In this document: positions 18,698 to 26,950 of the stretch, one piece after another
Numbering within the stretch: the first letter of the stretch is position 1
Layout of the letters: each line of letters starts with the position of its first letter
NCBI RefSeq assembly: GCF_000012725.1
Contig: NC_007406.1
Span: 1,826,001 to 1,890,000 of the forward strand
DNA from: Nitrobacter winogradskyi Nb-255
GTDB lineage: Bacteria > Pseudomonadota > Alphaproteobacteria > Rhizobiales > Xanthobacteraceae
Reading direction: 5' to 3'
Length of the DNA: 64,000 nt
Translations under genes and position numbers: made by a program
Notes under the pieces: model-generated
Databases searched by the model: none
Told to the model about the DNA's origin: nothing
The model's input: the letters and a program-made list of their open reading frames with translations, nothing else

Positions 18698-19708
18698 ATG
18701 ACTATGAACCTTCCCGTTGCAATCGCGGCCGGTTGTGCGTCCGCGCTGATGTTCGCCTCGATCATTTCAGGCGCGCTGATCTCGGTGCTGTTGTTCTATC
18801 TGGCGCCTCTGCCGTTGATGGTCGCGGCAATGGGATGGGGGCCCGCCTGCGCCGCGATCGGCGGCGCTTTCGCCGCCGTCAGCCTTGGCGCCCTGTTCGG
18901 TGCGTCCTATTCCGCCGCTTTCGTGCTGACAGTGGCGCTGCCGGCATGGTGGCTTGGGCATCTGGTGTTGCTCGGCCGCCCGGCCGGCATGGATGCGCCG
19001 CCGCAACGAGCCGAGCAGGCAACCAGCCAGGGGACCGATGCAGCGCTGGCCGCTCCGCCTCCGGTCGACTGGTATCCGCTCGGACGCGTCCTGGTCTGGA
19101 TCGCCGGCTTCGCCGCGCTGACCACGACCGCCGCACTTCTCACGCTCGGTTCCGACGCATCGGCGATTACGGATGCCTTGCGGCGTGGTCTGGTTCGCAT
19201 CGCCAAGGTACAGGATGGAGCGTCCGGCGACCGCGCCTCGGAGGTCGTCGATGCGTTCGTGGCCATCGCCCCCGCCGCTGCCGCGACCATCGCGATGGCG
19301 ACACTCACGCTCAATATGTGGCTTGCGGCCAAGGTCACGGCCGCCTCCGGCCGGCTGCGGCGTCCCTGGCCCGACGTGAGAACAACGACACTCCCGCCGA
19401 TGGCGCTGGTTGCGACGATGATCGCGCTGGCGCTGAGCTTCGTCGGCGGACTGCCCGCGATGCTGGCCCAGATCATTACCGCGTGCCTGATGATGACGTA
19501 TGCGCTGGCGGGTTTCGCCGTGCTGCACACGATCACGCTGACGATGCGGAACCGCGGGCTATGGCTCGGCTCGGTCTATGCCATCGTGCTGATGTTCGTA
19601 TGGCCCGTCATCACGGTCGTCGGTATCGGCATCGCAGACGCGGTTTTCGGGTTTCGCCAACGTTACCTGCAACGTCACACGCCTCCGCCGCTCACACCGA
19701 AATCTTGA
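18698..19708 (+). CDS. DUF2232 multi-spanning membrane protein
   Basis: 336-residue inner-membrane protein of the DUF2232 family, which is regularly found between rpsR and rplI in alphaproteobacteria. Several hydrophobic segments are seen: two to three between residues 1 and 90, one near 125-150, one near 185-215, and three between 235 and 325. The loop at about 93-120 is Ala/Pro-rich and poorly conserved. The function of the family is not established; relatives in Gram-positives resemble YybS. A transport or envelope role is only inference. AAGGGAGCGG precedes the start. Confidence 0.85.
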   Translation: MTMNLPVAIAAGCASALMFASIISGALISVLLFYLAPLPLMVAAMGWGPACAAIGGAFAAVSLGALFGASYSAAFVLTVALPAWWLGHLVLLGRPAGMDAPPQRAEQATSQGTDAALAAPPPVDWYPLGRVLVWIAGFAALTTTAALLTLGSDASAITDALRRGLVRIAKVQDGASGDRASEVVDAFVAIAPAAAATIAMATLTLNMWLAAKVTAASGRLRRPWPDVRTTTLPPMALVATMIALALSFVGGLPAMLAQIITACLMMTYALAGFAVLHTITLTMRNRGLWLGSVYAIVLMFVWPVITVVGIGIADAVFGFRQRYLQRHTPPPLTPKS

Positions 19709-19746
19709 ACTCAATATAGTTGCTCAACCGAACAAGAGGATCGAAC

Positions 19747-20355
19747 ATGGAAATCATTCTGCTGGAACGCGTGGCCAAGCTCGGGCAGATGGGCGAGGTC
19801 GTGAAGGTCAAGGACGGTTTCGCCCGCAACTTCCTTCTCCGCCGCGGCAAGGCCCTGCGCGCGACCGCCGAGAACCGGGCGAAATACGACGGCATGAAGG
19901 CCGAGCTTGAAGCCAACAACATCAAGGCCAAGGGCGAAGCCGCCACGGTGGCCGAGAAGATCAACGGGCGCGACATCGTCGTCATCCGCCAGGCTTCCGA
20001 AACCGGTCAGCTATTCGGTTCGGTCACGGTTCGCGACATCGTTGCGGCATTGGCCGCCGACGGCATTATCGTCAGCCGCCCCCAGGTCTGGCTCGATGCG
20101 CCGATCAAGACGATTGGTCAGCAGAAGCTGACGGTCGCGGTTCATCCGGAAGTCGAGGCCGAAATCACGGTCACGGTCGCCCGCAGCGTCGACGAGGCCG
20201 AGCGCATCCAGCGCGGCGAGGACATCAGCACCCGCCGGGAGGATCGTGACGCCGCCGCGGAAGCGATCGCCGCCGCCGGTGAATTCTTCGATCCGGACGC
20301 TCAACACGACGACGAGCCGGCTGCCGAGGACGACCAAAACGCCGAGGAGAAGTAA
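19747..20355 (+). CDS. rplI: 50S ribosomal protein L9
   Basis: Large-subunit protein at the base of the L1 stalk. The ATG at 19747 gives [19 protein letters not shown], the invariant L9 N-terminus, with AGAGGA upstream; an upstream ATG at 19720 would add nine residues. 202 residues against about 149 in E. coli: the N-domain, long helix and C-domain occupy 1-150, and the extra residues form an acidic tail ([18 protein letters not shown]). Such tails occur in Bradyrhizobiaceae. It ends the rpsF operon; a strong hairpin follows at 20595. Confidence 0.95.
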   Translation: MEIILLERVAKLGQMGEVVKVKDGFARNFLLRRGKALRATAENRAKYDGMKAELEANNIKAKGEAATVAEKINGRDIVVIRQASETGQLFGSVTVRDIVAALAADGIIVSRPQVWLDAPIKTIGQQKLTVAVHPEVEAEITVTVARSVDEAERIQRGEDISTRREDRDAAAEAIAAAGEFFDPDAQHDDEPAAEDDQNAEEK

Positions 20356-20423
20356 GGGCTCGGGATGAAGCACTTTGCGATTCGAACCGCTGTTGCTTTC
20401 GAGCCAGCCGCTGTGGGGCGGTT

Positions 20424-20510
20424 TTAGAGTGTTTTCAAGCGAAGTGGATACCGGTTCGCGTGAAGAAAACGCGTCAAAACAACAATATAGAGCCGCGAAA
20501 AGGCTCTAGG
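20424..20510 (+). repeat. Intergenic repeat, family A
   Basis: AGAGTGTTTTCAAGCGAAG ... ACCGGTTCGCGTGAAG and GAAAACGCGTCAAAAC, then a short hairpin TAGAGCC ... GGCTCTAGG ending at a CTAG (20506-20509). It lies in the 372-base gap between rplI and clpA. Confidence 0.85.
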
Positions 20511-20594
20511 CTGAACCGTTTGTTGAATATATGATCCGGAGCAATCCTGATCCGAGATCATCGTGATCTGGAGCGCCGGGGTACCGCGCACGAC

Positions 20595-20630
20595 AAAACG
20601 GCCGGCACATTACGTGCCGGCCGTTTTGTT
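20595..20630. terminator. Bidirectional rho-independent terminator rplI/clpA
   Basis: A 14-base perfect stem, AAAACGGCCGGCAC (20595-20608) with GTGCCGGCCGTTTT (20614-20627), around a five-base loop. U-rich tails lie on both strands (TTTTGTTT on plus, TTTTGTCG on minus). It sits between the convergent rpsF operon and clpA. Confidence 0.88.
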
Positions 20631-20649
20631 TATTCACCGGAGAGCTTGT

Positions 20650-20727
20650 TAGCGCGTTTTCTTCATGCGATCGGCGTCCATCCTCGGGTCAAGCCCGAGG
20701 ACATGGTTCGCTCGAAAACGCGATAGC
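20650..20727 (-). repeat. Intergenic repeat, family A variant, abutting clpA
   Basis: Reverse-orientation copy: GCGCGTTTTCTTCATGCG at the left, TTCGCTCGAAAACGCGATAG at the right, with an extra TCCTCGGGTCAAGCCCGAGG hairpin between. The same extra hairpin appears in the copies at 28751, 29880 and 45584. It ends directly at the clpA stop codon. Confidence 0.8.
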
Positions 20728-23133
20728 TCACACCTTTAGCGGCTCCTCCGACGTAAGCCCTCCGCCGCCCGGCTTGGGCTTGCGCGGTGGCGTACGCTTG
20801 CGAGCGCCCGGAAGATTCTCGGGCTTCGGCGTGACCGGCCCTTCGATAAACTCGAAGCCGATCTTCTCGAGATCGACGCCCGCGACCGCCTCATCCTTGA
20901 CTAGAACGACGCGAACGTGGCCGCCACCCTTGAGCTTACCGAATAGCACCTCGTCTGCGAGCGGCTTCTTGATGTGCTCCTGGATCACCCGCGCCATCGG
21001 CCGGGCCCCCATTTGCTCATCGTAGCCGTGCTGGACCAGCCAGGCCTTGGCCGTATCAGAAAGCTCAATCGTCACATAACGATCCGCAAGCTGAGCCTCG
21101 AGCTGCAACACGAACTTCTCGACCACCATGCCGATGACATCCGTATTGAGGTGACCGAACGACACGACGGCATCAAGTCGGTTACGGAACTCAGGCGAAA
21201 ACTGGCGATTGATCGCCTCGCGATCGTCCCCTTCCCGCTTGTTGCGCGTGAAGCCGAACGCAGCCTTAGCCATGTCCGAGGCGCCCGCATTGGTTGTCAT
21301 GATCAGGATCACGTTACGGAAGTTGACCTGCTTGCCGTGGTGATCGGTGAGCCGGCCGTGATCCATGATCTGCAACAGCACATTATATACATCCGGGTGC
21401 GCCTTCTCGATCTCATCGAGCAGCACCACAGAATGCGGATGCTGATCGACGCCGTCAGTCAGCAGGCCGCCCTGATCAAAGCCGACATAGCCCGGAGGCG
21501 CACCGATCAGCCGTGAAACGGTGTGCCGTTCCATGTATTCGGACATGTCGAAGCGCAGCAGTTCGACGCCGAGCGCCTCCGCAAGCTGTTTGGCGACCTC
21601 CGTCTTGCCGACGCCGGTCGGGCCGGAGAACAGGTAGGAACCGATCGGCTTCTCCGGTTCGCGCAAGCCGGCGCGCGCCAGCTTGATCGACGCCGTAAGA
21701 GCCTCGATCGCACGATCCTGTCCGAACACGACGCGCTTGAGAGTCTGCTCAAGGTGCTTGAGAACCTCAGCATCGTCCTTCGACATGCTCTTGGGCGGGA
21801 TCCGGGCCATGGCCGCGATCGTGGTCTCGATTTCCTTGATCCCTATCGTTTTCTTCCGCTTGTTCTCGGTCACCAGCATCTGGGCCGCGCCGGATTCGTC
21901 GATCACGTCGATCGCCTTATCGGGCAACTTGCGGTCGTGAATATACCGGGACGACAACTGCACGGCCGCCTCGATCGCGTCGTTGGTGTACTTCAGCTTG
22001 TGGTAGTCCTCGAAATACGGCTTGAGGCCCTTGAGGATGGCGATGGCATCCTCGACCGACGGCTCATTGACGTCGATCTTCTGGAACCGGCGCACCAGCG
22101 CGCGATCCTTCTCGAAGTGCTGCCGGTATTCCTTGTAGGTGGTCGAACCCATGCAGCGGATCGTTCCCGACGCCAATGCGGGCTTGAGCAGATTCGAAGC
22201 ATCCATCGCGCCGCCGGAGGTCGCTCCCGCGCCGATCACCGTGTGGATCTCGTCGATGAAGAGAACCGCGTTCGGGTGGGCTTCGAGTTCCTTGAGCACC
22301 TGCTTCAACCGCTCCTCGAAGTCGCCGCGATAGCGTGTGCCCGCCAGCAGCGTTCCCATGTCGAGCGAGAATATGGTCGCGGCCGCCAGCACCTCGGGAA
22401 CTTCACTGTCGACGATGCGCTTCGCCAATCCTTCCGCGATCGCGGTCTTTCCGACGCCGGCGTCGCCGACAAAGAGCGGGTTGTTCTTTTGCCTGCGGCA
22501 CAGCACCTGGATCGCGCGGTTGATCTCGGTATTTCTTCCGACCACCGGATCGATCTTGCCGTCCCGCGCCTTCTTGTTCAGGTTGACGCAATAGGTCTCG
22601 AGCGCGTCGCCCTTCTTCTTGGCGTCGTCGCCGCTCTTGGTTTCGGTCTCTTCGTCGACGCCGCGCACCGGCCTCGCTTCGGAAACGCCGGGGCGTTTGG
22701 CGATGCCATGACTGATGTAATTCACCGCGTCGTAGCGCGTCATGTCCTGCTCCTGCAGGAAGTAGGCGGCATGGCTCTCGCGCTCCGCGAAAATCGCGAT
22801 CAGCACGTTGGCGCCAGTCACCTCCTCGCGGCCGGACGACTGCACATGAATCACAGCCCGCTGGATCACGCGCTGGAAACCGGCTGTCGGTTTGGCGTCG
22901 TCAGCGGCTTCCGCCGTGACCAGATTCTCGAATTCGGTCTCGAGATAATTCACGAGGCTGCCGCGCAGCTTGTCGAGATCGACGCTGCAAGCCCGCATGA
23001 CCGCTGCCGCGTCCGAATCGTCGACCAGCGACAGCAAGAGGTGTTCGAGCGTGGCGTATTGGTGATGACGCTCGTTGGCGATCGCGAGCGCCCGATGCAG
23101 GGATTGTTCCAGGCTTTGAGAAAAAGTTGGCAT
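20728..23133 (-). CDS. clpA: ATP-dependent Clp protease ATP-binding subunit ClpA
   Basis: AAA+ unfoldase of ClpAP, 801 residues. The N-domain (1-145) that docks ClpS is followed by AAA module 1 with Walker A GDAGVGKT (223-230) and Walker B VLFIDEIHTV, and module 2 with GPTGVGKT (around 510) and VVLLDEIEKAHPDV. The C-terminal D2-small domain is complete, followed by a Pro/Lys-rich tail of about 35 residues. Absence of a long coiled-coil middle domain separates it from ClpB. GAGG precedes the ATG. clpS lies upstream on the same strand, 252 bases away; the pair serves N-degron substrates. Confidence 0.96.
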   Translation of the reverse strand: MPTFSQSLEQSLHRALAIANERHHQYATLEHLLLSLVDDSDAAAVMRACSVDLDKLRGSLVNYLETEFENLVTAEAADDAKPTAGFQRVIQRAVIHVQSSGREEVTGANVLIAIFAERESHAAYFLQEQDMTRYDAVNYISHGIAKRPGVSEARPVRGVDEETETKSGDDAKKKGDALETYCVNLNKKARDGKIDPVVGRNTEINRAIQVLCRRQKNNPLFVGDAGVGKTAIAEGLAKRIVDSEVPEVLAAATIFSLDMGTLLAGTRYRGDFEERLKQVLKELEAHPNAVLFIDEIHTVIGAGATSGGAMDASNLLKPALASGTIRCMGSTTYKEYRQHFEKDRALVRRFQKIDVNEPSVEDAIAILKGLKPYFEDYHKLKYTNDAIEAAVQLSSRYIHDRKLPDKAIDVIDESGAAQMLVTENKRKKTIGIKEIETTIAAMARIPPKSMSKDDAEVLKHLEQTLKRVVFGQDRAIEALTASIKLARAGLREPEKPIGSYLFSGPTGVGKTEVAKQLAEALGVELLRFDMSEYMERHTVSRLIGAPPGYVGFDQGGLLTDGVDQHPHSVVLLDEIEKAHPDVYNVLLQIMDHGRLTDHHGKQVNFRNVILIMTTNAGASDMAKAAFGFTRNKREGDDREAINRQFSPEFRNRLDAVVSFGHLNTDVIGMVVEKFVLQLEAQLADRYVTIELSDTAKAWLVQHGYDEQMGARPMARVIQEHIKKPLADEVLFGKLKGGGHVRVVLVKDEAVAGVDLEKIGFEFIEGPVTPKPENLPGARKRTPPRKPKPGGGGLTSEEPLKV

Positions 23134-23385
23134 TGCGCGTCCTCTAGGGTCTCTTGGCCATCATGATCGCCATCGCCCCGTCAGGCAACAACAACCTTAT
23201 GTCAACAATATAGTAGTACAATTTCCCGAGGAAAAGGGTCCGTCTTCCGCCAACAAAATAGCGTGGGCGGACTCTCGCCGCCAGACGCGCATAGCGCCTA
23301 TGCTCAACCGAGCCGAGCGCGGATTGACCTCGCGAATCCGGGCAACGGCGAAATATCCGTTCCGGCTTTTTCCGAATCGATGCGG

Positions 23386-23721
23386 CTATTTTTTTTCCAT
23401 CACGCATTGCAGCGGATGCTGGTGCTTGCGCGCGAAATCCATCACCTGCGTGACCTTGGTCTCTGCGACCTCGTAGGTGAACACGCCGCATTCGCCGATG
23501 CCATGATGATGAACGTGCAGCATGATCTGGGTGGCGGCCTCCAGGTCCTTTTGAAAGAACTTCTCAAGGACGTGAACGACGAACTCCATCGGAGTGTAGT
23601 CGTCATTCAATATGAGCACGCGATAGAGATTGGGACGTTTCGTCTTCGTCCTGACCTTGGTGATGACAGAAGCGGCCGGATCGCCACGGCCCCCGGCGTG
23701 ATCGTCTTCATCTTCACTCAT
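23386..23721 (-). CDS. clpS: ClpS adaptor for N-degron proteolysis
   Basis: Adaptor that delivers proteins with N-terminal Phe, Tyr, Trp or Leu to ClpA. The conserved core is [43 protein letters not shown] and the C-terminal [13 protein letters not shown]; the NDDYT and HVHHHG residues forming the binding pocket are intact. I start at ATG 23721 ([11 protein letters not shown], 111 residues, family length). An in-frame ATG at 23796 would add 25 residues with no clear ribosome site; neither start has a strong one. clpA follows 252 bases downstream. Confidence 0.92.
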   Translation of the reverse strand: MSEDEDDHAGGRGDPAASVITKVRTKTKRPNLYRVLILNDDYTPMEFVVHVLEKFFQKDLEAATQIMLHVHHHGIGECGVFTYEVAETKVTQVMDFARKHQHPLQCVMEKK

Positions 23722-23796
23722 TCTCGGTGCTGAACGGTTATTGCTCACGGGCAGCACGGACGTTTCAGGTGTTTGAATGACGGGCGGCTTCAGCAT

Positions 23797-24236
23797 GGCT
23801 CAGGCGTTCGATATCTTCGGCATTCGATGTTTTCAGCGTTCGATGTCTTCAGTGTCGATTGTTGTCGGGACAAACGATGGCGCCGGCAAGGAGGCCGCGC
23901 GCCGCTTCAGTCCAGGCAACGTATCAGGACCGCCCCGTCTGTCTATCTGACTATCGGCCGGCCCGGACGGATTAAGTATGGGTTTGTATTGGCCTCACCG
24001 CAAGATCGTAATTGCCGCTGAAACGCCTGTCGATCACGGGCCGGTTGCCGGGCTGATGGTTAACCGATTCCTCCTGCCCTCCCCGAATGTCCGATCATCC
24101 CGTTCAAGCTCCATTGACGATGGATAAGCATTTTGAACGGTCGTCGCAATTTGTGCGGCTATTTACCTGCTTTCTCAGGACAACTTTACCACCCGTTTAG
24201 CCGGGACGCCCGAAATGCGCTGGAGCCAACGGATCG
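23797..24236. other. Intergenic region upstream of clpS and the TadG-like gene
   Basis: 440 bases with no gene. A short direct repetition of TCGATGTTTTCAGCGTTCGA type lies at about 23807-23858 (four imperfect units containing TTCGATRT and CTTC/TTTC). Divergent promoters are expected here, but none is convincing by eye. Confidence 0.4.
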
Positions 24237-26063
24237 GTGACAGCCATGCCTGGGACGTCAACTTGCAAACGGATTCGCAATTCGATCAGTCGTTTTGATC
24301 GGGATATCCGAGCTAACATCGCGCCCATTTTCGCGATCGCGCTGCTGCCGGTATTGGGCTTCGTGGGCGCCGCCGTCGATTATACGCGAGCGAACGCGGC
24401 CCGCTCGTCGATGCAGGCGGCCATGGATTCGGCGGTGCTGATGGTTTCCAGGGATGCCGCGGCGAATCCGGCCATGACGTCCCAGCAGATCACTGACGCG
24501 GTGCAGCGCTACTTTAACTCACTTTATAATGACAAAAGCGCATTCAATGTCAGCGTAAGCGCGGCCTATACCCCGAGCACGTCATCGGCGGCGGCGAAGA
24601 TCCTCGCCTCCGGACAGGGCGCGATCGAAACCGATTTCATGAAAATCGCCGGCTTTCCGCAGCTCAGCTTCGGAACCAGTTCCACGTCCACGTGGGGCAA
24701 TTCGCGAATGAGGGTCGCGCTGGTCCTCGATAACACCGGGTCGATGCGCGACAACGGCAAGATGGCCGCGCTGCAACGGGCAGCCAAGGACATGATCGAC
24801 TCACTGTCGGCTTTCGCCAAAACCGCCGACGACGTCTACATTTCGATCATTCCTTTCGCAAAGGACGTTAACGTCGACAAGTCAAACTATAACGCAGCCT
24901 GGATCAACTGGACCGAATGGGAAGCTGAGCCTCCGATTCTCATTGAGGAAAATTATCCCATCAATGTAAGATACAACGGTCTGACCTATGACAAATGGGA
25001 AGATATTGGTCCTGGTGCCCCCTGTCCATTCGATACACGAAACAATGGCAGCCCTCGGCCAACCCAAAATAGTCGCGTAGGTAAATTCAGTTTTGCTTGT
25101 ATGGACCGCCCAGGCTCCCTTTCCGGCGCAACAGACCTCAGCAGCCTATACACCAATCGATATCTAATTCCGTCAGATCCGAGCGGAAAGTATTATGGCA
25201 TGATCTGCCCTGGCATCGACGGTGGAGCAAAGTTCCCTAGGAAAAGGGATATTTACTACAACGGTTGCTATACCAGCGTTGTAGATACGGACAGAAGTGT
25301 AGTCGTTTCAACGGGATCTGGCGCAAGCTGCCCCAGCACCACACCAAATTGTTCATGCACGGGCAGCGGCAGGAACCGCAAATGCACCCAAGCAAAGTAC
25401 AAGCATTACTGGCGCGCCCACCCGACTGACACCAATCAGGCGAAAGATGCCGCTCCTGCTCACAGCACCTGGACCGGTTGCATCAACGATCGCGATCAGG
25501 CCTACGACATCTCCAATGCCGATCCCTCTTCAGGCAGCAGCGGAACACCCTCCACGAAGTTCTACGCCGAACAGTTGAACGGCTGTCTTCCGGCCACCAT
25601 TACGCCCGTGAGTTCTCAATCGAGTACCCTGAAGAACCAGATCGACTCGATGTCGCCCAGCGGTAGTACGAACCAGGCCATCGGTCTCGCCTGGGGATGG
25701 CAGACGCTGAGTACCACGAACGGCCCCTTCCCGGCGCCCGCCAAGGATAAAGCATATGTCTATCAGGACTATCTGGTACTCTTGTCTGACGGCTTGAACA
25801 CGCGGAACCGCTGGTCTGGCAACGGAAGCGACCACTCGCCGGAGGTCGATGTGCGGCAGGCGCTGCTATGTCAGAAGGTCAAGGACAGCGGCACCGTCAT
25901 TTTCACTGTCCAGGTCAATGTCGGCAACAGGGATCCGCTATCCCAGGTGCTACAGGACTGCGCTTCCAACGGAAATTTTCAGATGATCACGTCGGCTAAC
26001 CAGACTGCCGACGCTTTTCAGAACATCCTCACGCAAATCTCGCAACTCCGCATCGCCAAATAA
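24237..26063 (+). CDS. TadG-like pilus/secretion protein with von Willebrand A domain
   Basis: 608 residues. The N-terminus has one hydrophobic helix (NIAPIFAIALLPVLGFVGAA, about 28-47) preceded by basic residues, the Flp/Tad TadE-TadG plan. A VWA domain follows, with MIDAS motif DNTGSMRDNGK near residue 168 and the rest of the domain resuming after about residue 450 (DYLVLLSDGLNTRN, ending AFQNILTQISQLRIAK). Between them lies an extracytoplasmic insertion of about 240 residues with several cysteines (CMDRPG, CPSTTPNCSCTGS) encoded by less GC-rich DNA. No other tad genes lie nearby, so it is an orphan. GTG is taken as start; ATG at 24246 is an alternative. Confidence 0.82.
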   Translation: MTAMPGTSTCKRIRNSISRFDRDIRANIAPIFAIALLPVLGFVGAAVDYTRANAARSSMQAAMDSAVLMVSRDAAANPAMTSQQITDAVQRYFNSLYNDKSAFNVSVSAAYTPSTSSAAAKILASGQGAIETDFMKIAGFPQLSFGTSSTSTWGNSRMRVALVLDNTGSMRDNGKMAALQRAAKDMIDSLSAFAKTADDVYISIIPFAKDVNVDKSNYNAAWINWTEWEAEPPILIEENYPINVRYNGLTYDKWEDIGPGAPCPFDTRNNGSPRPTQNSRVGKFSFACMDRPGSLSGATDLSSLYTNRYLIPSDPSGKYYGMICPGIDGGAKFPRKRDIYYNGCYTSVVDTDRSVVVSTGSGASCPSTTPNCSCTGSGRNRKCTQAKYKHYWRAHPTDTNQAKDAAPAHSTWTGCINDRDQAYDISNADPSSGSSGTPSTKFYAEQLNGCLPATITPVSSQSSTLKNQIDSMSPSGSTNQAIGLAWGWQTLSTTNGPFPAPAKDKAYVYQDYLVLLSDGLNTRNRWSGNGSDHSPEVDVRQALLCQKVKDSGTVIFTVQVNVGNRDPLSQVLQDCASNGNFQMITSANQTADAFQNILTQISQLRIAK

Positions 26064-26075
26064 CGGGGAGCCTTT

Positions 26076-26171
26076 CCGCTTCTGATTGAATCAGAAGCGG
26101 GGCTCTATGATATTGTTTTGACGCGTTTTCTTCACGCGAACCGGTGTCCACTTCGCTCGAAGACGCTCTAA
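26076..26171 (+). repeat. Intergenic repeat, family A
   Basis: Begins with the hairpin CCGCTTCTGATT / AATCAGAAGCGG (26077-26100) and continues with the reverse-orientation core GACGCGTTTTCTTCACGCG ... CACTTCGCTCGAAGACGCTCTA. It follows the TadG-like gene stop by 13 bases. Confidence 0.87.
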
Positions 26172-26173
26172 CC

Positions 26174-26205
26174 AACAAAAAACCCGGCCGAAAACTGCGG
26201 CCGGG
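26174..26205 (-). terminator. Rho-independent terminator of the phasin gene
   Basis: On the minus strand: an eight-pair stem CCCGGCCG / CGGCCGGG (26183-26190 with 26198-26205), seven-base loop, then a run of six T followed by GTT. It lies 35 bases after the phasin stop codon. Confidence 0.9.
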
Positions 26206-26239
26206 CTACTCTTATAGTCGGGGGCCTTCGCCTCAGGGA

Positions 26240-26578
26240 TCAACGGGCGTCCGGAACGAACTTCGCCGTAAAATCCTCAAATGGCTTATAGGCTTGCTTG
26301 GCGAGATCAGCGTACAGTCCGCCGATTTTCTGCGACTCGCTGACGAACGTCTCGTAGGCGGTTCTGGCATACGCGGTCTGCGCCTCGATCGCCTGATCCA
26401 GCGATTTCGCCCCGGCGAGCTTCTCGGTGAAGGCTCTGCCGTCTTCAAACGACTTCCGCGAGTAATCCCCGAAGGCTACGGCAATAGCCTGAACGCCCTT
26501 CTGAAAACCGCTCGCGGTTGTGACCGCGGCGTCGAACTGCTCTTTACCCTGCTGCTGAATGTCTTCGATCTTGGTCAT
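26240..26578 (-). CDS. Phasin (polyhydroxyalkanoate granule protein)
   Basis: 112-residue amphipathic, helix-rich protein of the phasin family that coats polyhydroxybutyrate granules. Typical phasin_2 pattern: FQKGVQAIAVAFGDYSRKSFEDG, AQTAYARTAYETFVSESQKIGGLYADLAKQAYKPFE. No cysteine and no signal peptide. AAGGA lies 8 bases before the ATG. A strong terminator follows the gene, so it is monocistronic. The upstream region (26637-26679) carries symmetric TGC/GCA boxes that could bind the PHB-responsive repressor PhaR, which usually controls phasin genes. No PHB synthase gene is in the window. Confidence 0.9.
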   Translation of the reverse strand: MTKIEDIQQQGKEQFDAAVTTASGFQKGVQAIAVAFGDYSRKSFEDGRAFTEKLAGAKSLDQAIEAQTAYARTAYETFVSESQKIGGLYADLAKQAYKPFEDFTAKFVPDAR

Positions 26579-26636
26579 GATGATTCCTTATCGTCATCGG
26601 ACGGGATGGAGCCCCGCCGTTCTCCCAACCCTTATA

Positions 26637-26679
26637 GTGCATCGCACAAAAAATGCAAGCATTATTGTGCATCGCACAA
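26637..26679. promoter_or_regulatory. Candidate PhaR operator upstream of phasin
   Basis: Two identical 13-base boxes GTGCATCGCACAA start at 26637 and 26667, exactly 30 bases apart (about three helical turns). Between them lies the palindrome AATGCAAGCATT (26652-26663). The TGC-N3-GCA core resembles sites described for PhaR-type repressors. The boxes sit 59 to 101 bases before the phasin start. The rest of 26579-26950 shows no other clear feature. Confidence 0.6.
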
Positions 26680-26950
26680 GATCGACATTCGCGTCAAAAT
26701 CCTCGGGTTCCATCAAGAGTTACTTAACGCTTTGGAAACTCCGGGCTCCTACGCTGATTCCAGCATCTTGAGCGTTCCCGGTGAAAAGGCAAAAAGCACC
26801 TTGGAACCAGACCCTTAGCCAGAATGGCAATCAGACCCTGCCACCCTTGCCGAGAAAGCCGGTTCGCGCCGAACGCTCAGATCAGATGGCCGGGCAAAAT
26901 TTTGCCTCACGAACCAGTGACTAAAAGTCGAAAATAGGACGGGGAAGTAT

